A stretch of DNA of 57,914 nucleotides from Candidatus Frankia nodulisporulans (GTDB lineage: Bacteria > Actinomycetota > Actinomycetes > Frankiales > Frankiaceae): positions 1-57,914 of the forward strand of contig NZ_CADCWS010000005.1 in assembly GCF_902806475.1 (NCBI RefSeq), written 5' to 3'. The notes under the pieces are model-generated. The model saw nothing but the letters and a program-made list of their open reading frames with translations, was not told where the DNA came from and did no database searches. The position numbers and the translations under genes are program-made. Numbering within the stretch: position 1 is the first letter of the stretch; each line of letters begins with the position of its first letter. This document shows, one piece after another, positions 1-8,772 of this stretch.

Positions 1-1077
1 CGCGGGGGAGGCCGTGGCCGCGGTCAGGGCGGCGAGGGCCTCGGCGGCGCAGGCCGCGATCCGCTGTTCGGCCAGCTCCAGCGCACCACAGCTGACGACG
101 AACGCCCGTGCCTGGTCGAGTGCCGCGGGAAGATCGGGCCGATCCACCAGGGCCCGCAGCCCGGTCGCGTCCGGCTGACGGGCGGCGAGCGCCAGCAACG
201 CGTTCGGCCGGCCGTTGCGCAGGTCCTCGCCGGCGGGTTTGCCGGTCACCGCCGGATCGCCGAACAGATCCAGGATGTCGTCGCGTAGCTGGAACGCCTC
301 GCCGAGCGGCGCGCCGAAGGCGGCGTACGTCGCCAGCAACTCCGACGGCGCCCCGGCCAGCAGCGCGCCGAGCTGCAACGGGCGGATCACGGTGTACCCG
401 GCCGTCTTGTACCGGGCGATCCGTCCGATCCGCACCGACGGTCGGCCATCCGGACCGGACGCCCCGCCGCCCTGGCGTGGGGACGGGCCATCCGGAGCCG
501 ACGACTCGTCGTCCTGGCGCGCGGGCGGGTCACCGTCGAGGTCCAGGGGATGGCCGCTGAGGTCGAGGTACTGGCCGGCGACGAGCTCGGTGCGCATCCG
601 GGAGTAGATCGGCCAGGCGCGCAGCAGCGCCGCCGGTTCCAGGCCGCTGGCCATCAGCAGATCGTCCGCCCAGCTCAGGAACAGATCGCCGAGCAGGATG
701 GCGGCCGACTGCCCGAACCGGTCGCTGTCCCCGGGCAGCCCGCGGGCGCGATGGCGCAGCGCCAGGTCACGGTGCGCGCTCGCCCGGCCGCGGCGCAGCT
801 CGGAGGCGTCCATAAGGTCGTCATGCACCAGCGCGCAGGCGTGTAGCACTTCCAGGGACGCGGCGGCCATCACAATTTCGGGGCCGTCCGCCGCGCCGAC
901 GCCCCGCCACCCCCAGTAGCAGAACGCCGGACGCAGCCGCTTGCCACCGCCGAGCAGCACCTGTTCGGCCACCTCGAGGAACGGAGCGAGCTCGGGGTCG
1001 ATCTCGAGCAGCGTGACCCCACGGTCGGCGAGGAACTGACGCAGTACCGCGGACACCCGGGCGCGGATGTCCGTCAT
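1..1077 (-). CDS. Polyprenyl (geranylgeranyl-type) diphosphate synthase, 3' end cut by window
   Basis: Head-to-tail prenyl transferase that condenses IPP with allylic diphosphates, probably giving GGPP for carotenoids or other isoprenoids. Read from ATG at 1077 (MTDIRARVSAVLRQ), it has the GGGKRLRP substrate motif near residue 43, the first Asp-rich motif HDDLMD at 86-90, and the second, RDDILDLFGD, further on. About 359 codons are inside the window and the stop is not seen. An Asp/Pro/Gly/Ser-rich insertion of about 28 residues sits between GQYLDLSG and the IARYKTAGYT motif, where most homologues are continuous. It diverges from the next gene across only 23 bp. Chain length (C15, C20 or longer) cannot be set from sequence alone; the nearby carotenoid genes favour C20. 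Confidence 0.85.
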   Translation of the reverse strand, partial: MTDIRARVSAVLRQFLADRGVTLLEIDPELAPFLEVAEQVLLGGGKRLRPAFCYWGWRGVGAADGPEIVMAAASLEVLHACALVHDDLMDASELRRGRASAHRDLALRHRARGLPGDSDRFGQSAAILLGDLFLSWADDLLMASGLEPAALLRAWPIYSRMRTELVAGQYLDLSGHPLDLDGDPPARQDDESSAPDGPSPRQGGGASGPDGRPSVRIGRIARYKTAGYTVIRPLQLGALLAGAPSELLATYAAFGAPLGEAFQLRDDILDLFGDPAVTGKPAGEDLRNGRPNALLALAARQPDATGLRALVDRPDLPAALDQARAFVVSCGALELAEQRIAACAAEALAALTAATASPA

Positions 1078-1100
1078 CGACGGCCGGGGTACGGTGGGGT

Positions 1101-1793
1101 GTGCCCGTGTTCGACACGCTCGTTGTGGTGATCGCCGTGGTCCTGTTGGCCGCCGCGATCGGCGGTCTTTCCCTGCTGAAACTGCCACCTGTCGAACTCG
1201 TCCACACCGTTGACGGTATAGACGCCGTCGAACTGATGATGGCCGCGGGCCGTGTCGAGGTGGCGGATCGGGCCCGGGACAGCGTCCGGGCCGAACTCAC
1301 CGTCCGCCGTCGGCCCGGCCGGGCGGCACCCACAGTGACGACCGTCGGGTCGGTGCTGCGTATCGACGGTCGTCGCAGCGAGGTACGGGTCCGGTTGCAG
1401 GTGCCCGCCGGTACCCGGGTGCGGGCCGAACTGCTCACCGGCGAGATCACTCTGTGGGGCGTCGGCGGCGAGCTGTCGCTGGTCACCCGGGACGGCACGA
1501 TCGCCGGCCGCGAGCTCGGCGCCGGCCCCGTCGCCGCCCGCAGCCGGGACGGCGACGTGAACCTGCACTTCAGCAGCCCGCCGCGGGATGTCCACGCGCA
1601 GAGTGACACCGGCCTGGTGACGGTGATGCTCCCGGACGAGCGTTACGACGTCGCCGTGGAGTCCGGCGACCCGCGTGGCGTCGAACTGAACCTCACCGCG
1701 GTGCCCGGCGCCGCCCACCGTGTGGTGGCCCGCACCATCTCCGGTCGGGTGCAGGTCGGCACCACCGCACCACTGGGCCCGCTGCCCATCTGA
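1101..1793 (+). CDS. Membrane-anchored DUF4097-like (beta-helical adhesin-type) protein
   Basis: A 230-residue protein of unknown function. Residues 4-24 (FDTLVVVIAVVLLAAA) form a single N-terminal membrane anchor. The rest has the pattern of DUF4097/DUF4098 putative adhesin domains: short beta strands with repeated turn motifs such as LTGEITLWGVGG, TRDGTIAG, SRDGDVNL, QSDTGLVTV and TISGRVQV. These repeats suggest a right-handed beta-solenoid on the outer side of the membrane. GTG at 1101 follows a GGTGGGG stretch; a second in-frame GTG at 1107 is possible. It diverges from the prenyl synthase and may share its short promoter region. The family assignment rests on repeat pattern only. Confidence 0.6.
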   Translation: MPVFDTLVVVIAVVLLAAAIGGLSLLKLPPVELVHTVDGIDAVELMMAAGRVEVADRARDSVRAELTVRRRPGRAAPTVTTVGSVLRIDGRRSEVRVRLQVPAGTRVRAELLTGEITLWGVGGELSLVTRDGTIAGRELGAGPVAARSRDGDVNLHFSSPPRDVHAQSDTGLVTVMLPDERYDVAVESGDPRGVELNLTAVPGAAHRVVARTISGRVQVGTTAPLGPLPI

Positions 1794-1916
1794 CCGGCCG
1801 TCCCGACCGCCCGTGGTCCTTCGGTGGTCGTCCTTGACCGGCCTGCTGGCCGCCGGCCGGCCGCTGCCGGCGGGGGCTGTTCCCGGGCGTGGTCTCCGGC
1901 GGGCTACGCTCGGAGG

Positions 1917-2813
1917 ATGACGGCGGTTCGGAGTGTGAGCGCGCGACCGACAACGATGGCCGAGTTCCTCGCCGCGGGGCTACCGTCGTTCTCCTTTGAG
2001 TTCTTCCCGCCGAAGACGTCGGAGGGGGAACGGCAGCTGTGGACGGCGCTGCGCCAGATCGAGGCGCTGCGCCCGTCCTTCGTCTCGGTCACCTACGGTG
2101 CCGGCGGCTCCACACGGGACGGCACGATCCGCGTGACCGAGCGGATCGCCACCGAGACCACGCTCACCCCCATCGCGCACCTCACCGCGGTCAACCACTC
2201 CGTCGCCGAGCTGCGTCAGGTGATCGGCAACTACGCCGGTGCCGGGGTGCGCAACGTGCTGGTGCTGCGCGGCGACCCGCCGGGTGACCCACAGGGGACG
2301 TGGACCGCCCATCCGCAGGGCCTCGAGTACGCGAGCGAACTGGTCAGCCTGGTCCGCGCGGCCGGGGACTTCTGCGTCGGGGTGGCGGCCTTCCCCGACA
2401 AGCATCCCCGCTCACCGGATCTCGACACCGACGCCCGTCATCTGGTCGCCAAGTTCGACGCCGGCGCCGACTACGCCATCACCCAGTTCTTCTTCGGTGC
2501 GGACGACTACTTCCGCCTGGTCGAGCGGGTCCGGGCGCTCGGCTGCGACAAGCCGATCATCCCCGGGATCATGCCGGTGACGAACGTGTCGCAGATCGTG
2601 CGGATGGCGCAGCTGTCCGGTGCCGCCCTGCCGAGCGACCTGGTGGACCGTCTGCGGGCGGTCGCTGACGATCCGGCCGCTGTGCGCGCCGTCGGCGTCG
2701 ACGTGGCGACCGAACTCTCCCGTCGCCTGCTCGACGGTGGGGCGCCCGGCCTGCACTTCATCACCCTGAACCGCTCCAGCGCCACCCGGGAGATCTTCCA
2801 GGCCGTCCGCTAG
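1917..2813 (+). CDS. metF: 5,10-methylenetetrahydrofolate reductase
   Basis: Reduces 5,10-methylene-THF to 5-methyl-THF, the methyl donor for methionine synthesis; FAD-dependent TIM-barrel enzyme of the cytosol. Family hallmarks are [10 protein letters not shown] near the N-terminus, [15 protein letters not shown] (THF/FAD region), [36 protein letters not shown] and [10 protein letters not shown] at the end. The 298-residue length from ATG 1917 is normal. The start is ambiguous: GGAGG abuts ATG 1917 with almost no spacer, and in-frame GTG 1935 and ATG 1956 ([12 protein letters not shown]) are alternatives that keep the whole domain. It converges with the small gene at 2821, leaving 7 bp between stops. 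Confidence 0.92.
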   Translation: MTAVRSVSARPTTMAEFLAAGLPSFSFEFFPPKTSEGERQLWTALRQIEALRPSFVSVTYGAGGSTRDGTIRVTERIATETTLTPIAHLTAVNHSVAELRQVIGNYAGAGVRNVLVLRGDPPGDPQGTWTAHPQGLEYASELVSLVRAAGDFCVGVAAFPDKHPRSPDLDTDARHLVAKFDAGADYAITQFFFGADDYFRLVERVRALGCDKPIIPGIMPVTNVSQIVRMAQLSGAALPSDLVDRLRAVADDPAAVRAVGVDVATELSRRLLDGGAPGLHFITLNRSSATREIFQAVR

Positions 2814-2820
2814 CGCGCTG

Positions 2821-3111
2821 TCAGGCGCGGCTGGACGTGGGTGTGGGAGGCGTCTCGGGCCGGGCGAACACCGCCGCGTAGGAGTCGAACACGCACAGCA
2901 GCCAGTCCTCGCGGAACGACTGTGTGCGGGCCAGGGAGAAGCCGGCCTGGTTGGCGGCGTCGATGACCTGGGTGATCAGCCCCAGGTCGAGGGTGCTGAA
3001 CACCGAGGGGACGCGCACGGCGAGCATCACCTGATCTCGGTGGGGTGTGAACACGGCTGGCACGTCGAGATCCTCGATGCGCTCCACCACTCCGGTCGCC
3101 TGCTCGGTCAC
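2821..3111 (-). CDS. Small conserved hypothetical protein
   Basis: A 96-residue protein from GTG 3111 (VTEQATGVVERIEDLD). This start has a GGGGGTGCC ribosome-binding stretch and leaves about 60 bp for a divergent promoter; upstream in-frame ATGs at 3168 and 3363 would run into the opposite gene. No family is recognised. The core (VFSTLDLGLITQVIDAANQAG) has alternating helix and strand character with no signal peptide, membrane segment or metal-binding motif. The C-terminus is Pro/Thr-rich. It converges with metF. Codon usage is like its neighbours, so it looks genuine. Confidence 0.55.
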   Translation of the reverse strand: MTEQATGVVERIEDLDVPAVFTPHRDQVMLAVRVPSVFSTLDLGLITQVIDAANQAGFSLARTQSFREDWLLCVFDSYAAVFARPETPPTPTSSRA

Positions 3112-3174
3112 GGCACCCCCTGCCCGTGACCCTACGTCCCGGCCACCGTCCTGTCCTCGCTGTTTCATGGATGT

Positions 3175-4017
3175 GTGCCGAAGCCCGCCCCCGATCCCGC
3201 TCGCCACCCCGATTCGGCCGGTCCCCCCGACCCTGCCGGCCATCCCGATTCGGCCGGTCTCCCCGATCTCGACGGTTATCTCGCTCGCTGGTCGCAGCTG
3301 CACGGTGGGTACGACGTCCGCTCGGGGCTGTGGCTCGTCCGGACGTTCCTGACGTTTGTCCACCGGATCGCGCGCCCGCTGGCGGTCCGGCGGGTGGCGC
3401 CGTCCGCGGTGACCGCTGGTGGGGTTGTGCTGACCGCGCTGGTGGTGCCCGCGTCGGTCGTGGGTGGGCGGTGGCCGCTGCTCGGCCTGGTCGCGCTGAT
3501 CCTCGGCGGCGTGGCGGACAGCGTGGATGGTGCGGTGGCGGTGCTGACCGGACGGTCCACCGCGTGGGGTTACGTCCTGGACTCGGTCGCCGACCGCTGT
3601 GGTGACGTGCTGTGCCTGGTCGGACTGTGGTGTCTCGGGGCACCCGGGGGGCTGCTGGTCGCCGCCGGCTGTCTGCTCGGGCTGTTGGAGTACACCCGGG
3701 CGCGGGCCGGGAACGCCGGTTTCGGTGAGATCGGTGTGGTGACGGTGGGTGAGCGCCCGACCAGAATGATCGTGACCGGTGCCGGCCTGGTGGGCGCCGG
3801 CCTCGTGCCCGGCCTCGCGGACGTCGCCGCGACCGTCGCGGCCACCGCGACGGTCGCGGTCTGCGCCATCGGCCTTCTCCAGCTCACCGTCACGCTCCGA
3901 ACCGCCCTCATCGGCGCACCGCCCCCCGCCGCCCCATCGCCACCACCGCCGCCACCACCACCATCGCCGCCGCCGCCATCGCCGGCCCCACCGACGCCGG
4001 ACGTGTCGCCGTCCTAG
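3175..4017 (+). CDS. CDP-alcohol phosphatidyltransferase family membrane protein
   Basis: Integral membrane enzyme of the class that transfers a phosphatidyl or similar group from CDP-activated lipid to an alcohol. The signature lies at residues 115-140: D115, D118-G119, A122, G132, D136 and D140 are at canonical spacing, so the metal-binding aspartates are intact. The Arg normally following the Ala is Val123, so the substrate may differ from PgsA/PssA. About five hydrophobic segments span residues 70-250. The N-terminus is a Pro/Asp-rich repeat (HPDSAG twice). The C-terminus is a proline tract with runs of up to ten prolines. GTG 3175 is used, diverging from the small gene at 3111. The true substrate is unknown. 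Confidence 0.7.
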   Translation: MPKPAPDPARHPDSAGPPDPAGHPDSAGLPDLDGYLARWSQLHGGYDVRSGLWLVRTFLTFVHRIARPLAVRRVAPSAVTAGGVVLTALVVPASVVGGRWPLLGLVALILGGVADSVDGAVAVLTGRSTAWGYVLDSVADRCGDVLCLVGLWCLGAPGGLLVAAGCLLGLLEYTRARAGNAGFGEIGVVTVGERPTRMIVTGAGLVGAGLVPGLADVAATVAATATVAVCAIGLLQLTVTLRTALIGAPPPAAPSPPPPPPPPSPPPPSPAPPTPDVSPS

Positions 4018-4113
4018 GCATCGACGTCGGACGGGGTCGCCGTACGGACGTGTCGCCTGTGCGCAGGTGGCGCCGTACAGGCTTGGTCGCCGCCGGCGTA
4101 CGGACGTGTCGCC
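3998..4113 (+). repeat. Three spaced copies of CGGACGTGTCGCC
   Basis: The 13-mer CGGACGTGTCGCC begins at 3998 (last codons of the CDP-alcohol transferase gene), 4045 and 4101. The second and third copies are part of an identical 17-mer (CGTACGGACGTGTCGCC at 4041-4057 and 4097-4113). They look like local duplication of the gene end, though a role as a binding site is not excluded. Confidence 0.5.
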
Positions 4114-4404
4114 ATGCGGGCGAGGCGCGCGGGGATGGCCAGCCGGTGCGTGGTCGTGGGACGAGTGTTGGTGGCTGATTGCTGGCTATCCGCGGCGATC
4201 TTGATTTGTGTACTGAGTGTCTGCGGAGGCTAACCGAGGCGGCAGATTACGGAACCGAATTCGCGGTCGATGCCTCCTTTTCCTGCCGAATTTGCGGACG
4301 TATTGCTACGATCCGGCCGTATGCTCGTTTCGCCGATCACGGTGGTCCTGACCACGGGGTTCGGCGTCGAGTCGCCCACCCCGCGATAAAGGATTCGGGA
4401 AAAG
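4018..4404. other. Intergenic region upstream of the molybdopterin-type protein
   Basis: No gene is supported in this 387-bp stretch. It holds the direct repeats ending at 4113, and from about 4160 on is visibly less GC-rich than its surroundings. A symmetric stem-loop lies at 4331-4366: outer arms CGCCGA/TCGGCG and inner arms GTGGTC/GACCAC, separated by 5-nt internal loops on both sides and a 2-nt apical loop. It could be a leader RNA element for the gene at 4405, but no known riboswitch class was recognised. Confidence 0.4.
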
Positions 4405-5018
4405 ATGCTGTCGCAGATCGCCCGCAGATCGTCCCCACTTCGTCTGGTCGCCGCGGTTTTCGCGCTTGCCACCGCGGTGACCCTCAGCCTGCTGCCCAGC
4501 TGGGGCGCGCAGGCCGCCCCCCCGGCCCCCCGGCCGCCCCGGCGGTCTCGGACGCGGCCCCACTGGCGAAGGCCGTACCGTCCGCTCCCGGCCGGGTGCT
4601 GCTGCTCGGGCGGATCGCGCATCCGCTGGTGCTCAGCGTCAACGACCTTGCTACCAGGTACCCGCAGCACACCCAGACCGTCACCTTCCAGAGCGGCGCC
4701 GGCCCGCAGACCCACACCTACACCGGGCCGCTGCTCTACGACGTGCTGCAGGCGGCCAAGCCGTCCTTCCGGGCCGACGTGAAGAACGACTCGCTGCGCT
4801 ACGCGGTGGTCGTCCACGCCAGCGACAACTACGAGTCGGTCGTGTCCTTCCCCGAGATCGACCCCGGCTTCGGTAACACCGCGAGCCTGCTGGCCGTGAC
4901 CGAGGACGGCAAGTCGCTGGCCACCGCCGGTCCGCGGCTGACCGCGCCCAAGGACACCAAGGGCGGTCGCTACGTGAGCAACGTCGTCGCCGTCGCCCTG
5001 GTACGGGCCGGCCTGTAG
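4405..5018 (+). CDS. Secreted molybdopterin-binding (sulfite oxidase-like) domain protein, apparent frameshift
   Basis: ATG 4405 begins a clear signal peptide (MLSQIARRSS, a hydrophobic core LRLVAAVFALATAVTLSLL, then GAQA). The mature domain (RVLLLGRIAHPLVLSVNDLA ... TYTGPLLYDVL ... FPEIDPGFG ... GGRYVSNVVAVAL, stop at 5018) is in a different frame. The switch lies in the C runs 4517-4523 (7 C) and 4526-4531 (6 C); one added base restores a 204-residue protein. The mature part resembles the small periplasmic oxidoreductase molybdopterin-binding domain, but no cofactor-ligating cysteine is evident, so it may only share the fold. Sequencing error, true decay and slippage-based phase variation all fit. 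Confidence 0.6.
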
Positions 5019-5031
5019 CACCGCACCGGGT

Positions 5032-5071
5032 CTCGTCGGCCCCGCCGGATGTTCTAGGCGGGGCCGACGAG
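5032..5071. terminator. Perfect 15-bp inverted repeat between convergent genes
   Basis: The left arm CTCGTCGGCCCCGCC (5032-5046) is the exact reverse complement of the right arm (5057-5071), with a 10-nt loop. It lies just after the stop at 5018 and includes the stop and last codons of the minus-strand desaturase, so it can act as a bidirectional terminator. No U-tract follows, as is common in high-GC actinobacteria. Confidence 0.75.
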
Positions 5072-6556
5072 GTCGGCGACGATCGCCGCCGACAGCACCA
5101 CCAGCGGCAGGCCGCCGCCGGGATGCGCCGAGCCGCCGACATGGAACAGGCCCCTGACGGCGGTCGCGTTCGGCGGGCGCAGGAACGCCGAACGCGCACC
5201 GTGCGAGGCCGTCCCGTAGATCGCCCCGCCGGGTGCCCCCGTGCGCCGCTCGAGATCGGCCGGGGTGATCGTCTCGTACCAGCGCAGGCGGTCCCGCACG
5301 TCGAACCCGCGGGCCGCCAGCAGGTCCAGCACATGGCGGGCGTAGCCGTCGGCGAGCCCCGGCCGATCCCAGTCCAGCCCGGCCTCACCCGCCGAGGGCA
5401 GGTGCGGCGCGGCGTTGACCAGGACGAACCAGGCCTCGCCGTCCGGTGGGGCGCAGGCCGGATCGTCCGGGGTGTGCAGGTAGATCGCCGGGTCGGTGGG
5501 TAGCCGTCCGGTGAACACCGCGTCGAACTCGGCGTCGTAGTCCGCCGGGAACGTCACCGTGTGGTGCGCGAGCGGGCGGGTGGAGCCGGGTGGCCGCCTG
5601 GCGAGGGCGAGCAGCAGCACGAACCCCGACATCGACCGGTTCGCCCGCCGCACCTGACGGCGCCCGGCCCGGCCGAGCCCCGTCGGCAGCATCCCGCCGT
5701 ACAGCGCCGCCGCGTCGACGTTCGCGACGACGACGTCCGCGGGCAGCCGGATGCCGTCGGCGAGACGGACACCGTCGACCCGCCCACCCGGCGTGCACGT
5801 CACCGCACGCACCCGGGTGCCGGTCAGGACCCGGGCCCCGCAGCGGCGCGCCCGCGCGTCGATCGCCGCACCGAGCCGGCGCAGCCCACCCGGCACATAC
5901 CAACCGCCGAACCGGCGTTCGGCGTGCAGGACCGACACCAGCGCCGCGGGTGCCCGCCGTGGGTCGGACCCGGAGTAGGTGGCGTAACGGTCCAGCATCA
6001 GACGCAGCCGCGGGTCCCGCACCATCGACTGGCCGAGCCCGCGCAGGCTGCGCCAGGGCGCGACCGCCGGGATGTCCCCGGGTGCCGCCCAGGCCAGCCG
6101 GCCAAGCCCGGCCGCCCGCACCGGACTGGCCAGGAACGGCCGTTCGGCCGCGTCGAAGACACGCGCGGCCCGCGCGGCCAGACGCCGCCAGTCCGCGCCG
6201 GCCGGTGCGCCGAGCCGGGCGTCGAGTTCGGCGAGGAACGCCTCCTCGTCGGCGTGTGCGGCCAGGACGGTGCCGTCGGCGAACCGGTAGGTGGCGATCG
6301 GATCGAGCCGACGCAACTCGAGTTCGTCCTGGCCGGGTGGGCCGCCGGTCGCGGCGAACAGATCCTCGAACACGTGCGGCATGGTCAGCAGGGACGGGCC
6401 GGTGTCGAAGCCGTAGCCGTCACGCTCGTACCACCCGAGCTTGCCGCCCACCGCCGGATTCTGCTCGCAGACGGTGACCTCATGCCCGGCCGCCGCCAGC
6501 CTGGCCGCCGCCGCCAGCCCGCCCACACCGGCACCGATCACCACCACCTGGGCCAC
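5054..6556 (-). CDS. crtI: Phytoene desaturase-type FAD-dependent carotenoid oxidoreductase
   Basis: A 500-residue CrtI-family enzyme acting on C40 carotenes at the membrane. GTG 6556 (VAQVVVIGAGVGGLAAAARL) begins directly with the GxGxxG Rossmann fold. The family motifs GGKLGWYERDGYGFDTGPSL and, at the C-terminus, FHVGGSAHPGGGLPLVVLSA are intact. Length fits CrtI, CrtD and CrtN-like enzymes, so it could desaturate phytoene or act later (3,4-desaturation). It belongs functionally with the prenyl synthase, cruF and the glycosyltransferase nearby, but no phytoene synthase is in the window. Its last codons form one arm of the terminator at 5032-5071. Symbol given by family only. Confidence 0.75.
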   Translation of the reverse strand: MAQVVVIGAGVGGLAAAARLAAAGHEVTVCEQNPAVGGKLGWYERDGYGFDTGPSLLTMPHVFEDLFAATGGPPGQDELELRRLDPIATYRFADGTVLAAHADEEAFLAELDARLGAPAGADWRRLAARAARVFDAAERPFLASPVRAAGLGRLAWAAPGDIPAVAPWRSLRGLGQSMVRDPRLRLMLDRYATYSGSDPRRAPAALVSVLHAERRFGGWYVPGGLRRLGAAIDARARRCGARVLTGTRVRAVTCTPGGRVDGVRLADGIRLPADVVVANVDAAALYGGMLPTGLGRAGRRQVRRANRSMSGFVLLLALARRPPGSTRPLAHHTVTFPADYDAEFDAVFTGRLPTDPAIYLHTPDDPACAPPDGEAWFVLVNAAPHLPSAGEAGLDWDRPGLADGYARHVLDLLAARGFDVRDRLRWYETITPADLERRTGAPGGAIYGTASHGARSAFLRPPNATAVRGLFHVGGSAHPGGGLPLVVLSAAIVADLVGPA

Positions 6557-6695
6557 GGAGCCGACTCTACGACCCGGCTCCGACCCGCACGGCCCGGGCT
6601 GGACGACCCGCGGATGCCGATGGTCTCCGTTGCTCTGCCGGACGCGTTGCTTTGCCTCGGGGCTGGTGCTGTCGGGCTGGTGCTGTCGGGGCTGG

Positions 6696-7340
6696 TCAGC
6701 CGAGGATGCCGCGCTCGTAGGCGACGGCCACGGCGGCGGCGCGATCGCGGACGCCGAGTTTGCCGTAGAGGTGGACGAGATGGGTCTTGATCGTGGCCTC
6801 GCTGACCAGCAGCGTGCGGGCGGCGGCCTGGTTGGTGGCGCCGGCGGCGACCAGCCGCAGCACCTCGAGTTCACGGGGGCTGAGCGCACCGGGCTCGCGG
6901 GTGCCGACCCGGTTCATCAGGGTGCCGGCGACGGACGGCGCGAGCACCGACCGACCCGTGTGGGCGGCGCGTACGGCGCGCAGGAGTTCGTCGCGTCGCG
7001 CGTCCTTGAGCAGGTAGCCGGTGGCGCCGGCCTCGATCGCGGGCAGTACGTCCCGATCGGAGTCGAACGTCGTCAGCACGAGCACGCGGGCCGGATGACC
7101 CTGACGGCGAAGCTCGGTGATCGCCTCGACACCGCCGGTTCCGGGCATCCGCAGATCCATGAGGATGACGTCCACCTCGAGGGCCCCGGCGACCCGGACG
7201 GCCTCGGCGCCGTCCGCGGCCTCGGCGACGACGGTGAACTCCGGATCGCCGGTGAACAGCCCGCGCAACCCGTCCCGGACGATGGGATGGTCGTCCACGA
7301 TCAGCAGCCGGATCGGCTCACCCGGCACGTCCCGCGTCAC
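6696..7340 (-). CDS. NarL/LuxR-family response regulator
   Basis: A 214-residue two-component regulator. The receiver domain (residues 10-125) has the acidic pair DD at 16-17, the phospho-acceptor D62 in ILMDLRMPG, the Thr switch in LVLTTFDSD, and Lys in YLLKDA. The C-terminal LuxR-type helix-turn-helix (about 150-212) reads LSPRELEVLRLVAAG and then SEATIKTHLVHLYGKLGV. ATG 7340 overlaps the stop of the histidine kinase by 4 nt (ATGA), so the two are co-translated. It probably controls the upstream ABC transporter operon; a candidate operator is the 17-bp direct repeat at 10469-10502. Confidence 0.93.
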   Translation of the reverse strand: MTRDVPGEPIRLLIVDDHPIVRDGLRGLFTGDPEFTVVAEAADGAEAVRVAGALEVDVILMDLRMPGTGGVEAITELRRQGHPARVLVLTTFDSDRDVLPAIEAGATGYLLKDARRDELLRAVRAAHTGRSVLAPSVAGTLMNRVGTREPGALSPRELEVLRLVAAGATNQAAARTLLVSEATIKTHLVHLYGKLGVRDRAAAVAVAYERGILG

Positions 7341-8725
7341 GCCGGTGCCCGCTCGGGACGAGCGTCGCCCACGGCGTTCGGCGTCGTCGAGGGGGACGCC
7401 GGTGGGGACGTGGACGGAAGCGGGATCGCCGCGTTCACGATCGTGCCGTCGCCGGTGGCGGACTCGATGGTCAGGGAACCGGCCAGGGCCTGCGCGCGGC
7501 GCCGCATCCCGGTCAGACCGTACCGGCCGGACGGGGAGTCGGCGGCCGGCCGGAAGCCGGCGCCGTCGTCGGCGACGTCGAGCAGCACGGTGTCATCCAC
7601 ATAGCTGAGGGTGAGCTGGACCCGGGTGGCCCGGGCGTGGTTGGCCACATTGGCGAGGGCCTCCTGGGCGATCCGGTAGATGGCGGTCTCGATCTCGGTG
7701 GAGGCGCGGGTCGGCGCACCGGTGGTCACGACGTGCGCCGGGATCGCGGTGCGGCGCGTCCAGTCACCGGCCAGTGCGGTCAGGGCCTCAGCCAGGCCGG
7801 CCCGGTCGAGCTGCTCGGGCCGCAGCGCCCGCACCGAGCGGCGGGCCTCGACGAGATTCGCCCGTGCCAGCGAGTCGGCGAGCTCCAGATGACGGGAACG
7901 CTCGGCCAGTTCGCCCGCGTCCTCGGCCTGACGGGCCGCCTCGAGCTGGGTGATGATGCCGGCGAGGCCCTGCGCCAGCGTGTCGTGGATCTCCCCGGCG
8001 AGGCGTCCCCGTTCCTCGGTGACGCCGGCCTCGCGGGCCTGGGCGAGCAGCTGGCTGTGCAGACCGGCGTTCTCCCGCATCGTGACGTGCAGAAGCCGGT
8101 TGGTCTCCGCCAGCTCGGTGATCATCTGGCCGCGTTCGACGTTCTGGTCGATCACCTTGTTGATCAGGGTGGACATGCTGAGCACCGCGACGACGTTGAA
8201 CCCCGCCATGATCAGAAAACTGACCGTGTGGACGGGAGAGCCGTTCGGGTAACCGGCGGTCTGGGAGGCGGCCAGGATGAGCGCGGTCACCACGAACCCG
8301 TACACCCGGCCGCGGCGGCCGAGTTCGTCGGCGAAGAAGTACCCGGTGAAGGCGAACACCCCGTACCAGGGGCTGACCCAGACGAGTACGCCGCCAAGCG
8401 TGACGTGGATGACGAACACCAGCCGGCGTATCCGCGGCGGCACCCCGTCGGTCGGGTAGCGCAGCATCCCCGCCGACCAGACAGCGGTCACGAACACCAG
8501 GACCGGACCCGCGACCATCTGATCCCGGGAGATCTCGAAGGGGGAGGCGGTGATCAGACTGAGCAGCGTCGCCACGACGAGCATCGGTAGGAGCAGCAGC
8601 CGGGCGATCCGGTCGGACCGCCGCTGCCACGCTGTCGCACCGTCGGCCCCGGCCTGCCCGCTGGCCGCCGTCGCCGTCACCGTGGTGACCAGCGCCTGGT
8701 CGGTGACCACCGCCGCTTCGCCCAT
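7337..8725 (-). CDS. Sensor histidine kinase (HisKA_3 type)
   Basis: A 462-residue membrane kinase pairing with the response regulator at 6696. Several hydrophobic segments lie between residues 40 and 190, with little extracellular loop, suggesting sensing within or near the membrane as in DesK/LiaS-like kinases. A short coiled coil (residues 190-235) leads to the phospho-acceptor His247 in GEIHDTLAQGL. The HATPase_c domain follows (EALANVANHARAT, DVADDGAGF, GLTGMRRRA). ATG 8725 was chosen because it lies 47 nt past the permease stop. A Pro/Ser/Thr-rich tail ends the protein. Confidence 0.88.
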   Translation of the reverse strand: MGEAAVVTDQALVTTVTATAASGQAGADGATAWQRRSDRIARLLLLPMLVVATLLSLITASPFEISRDQMVAGPVLVFVTAVWSAGMLRYPTDGVPPRIRRLVFVIHVTLGGVLVWVSPWYGVFAFTGYFFADELGRRGRVYGFVVTALILAASQTAGYPNGSPVHTVSFLIMAGFNVVAVLSMSTLINKVIDQNVERGQMITELAETNRLLHVTMRENAGLHSQLLAQAREAGVTEERGRLAGEIHDTLAQGLAGIITQLEAARQAEDAGELAERSRHLELADSLARANLVEARRSVRALRPEQLDRAGLAEALTALAGDWTRRTAIPAHVVTTGAPTRASTEIETAIYRIAQEALANVANHARATRVQLTLSYVDDTVLLDVADDGAGFRPAADSPSGRYGLTGMRRRAQALAGSLTIESATGDGTIVNAAIPLPSTSPPASPSTTPNAVGDARPERAPA

Positions 8726-8772
8726 ACCGGAGATGGTCGCACCGGACGCGGGGGCGGTGGCCGCGGGCGGGC

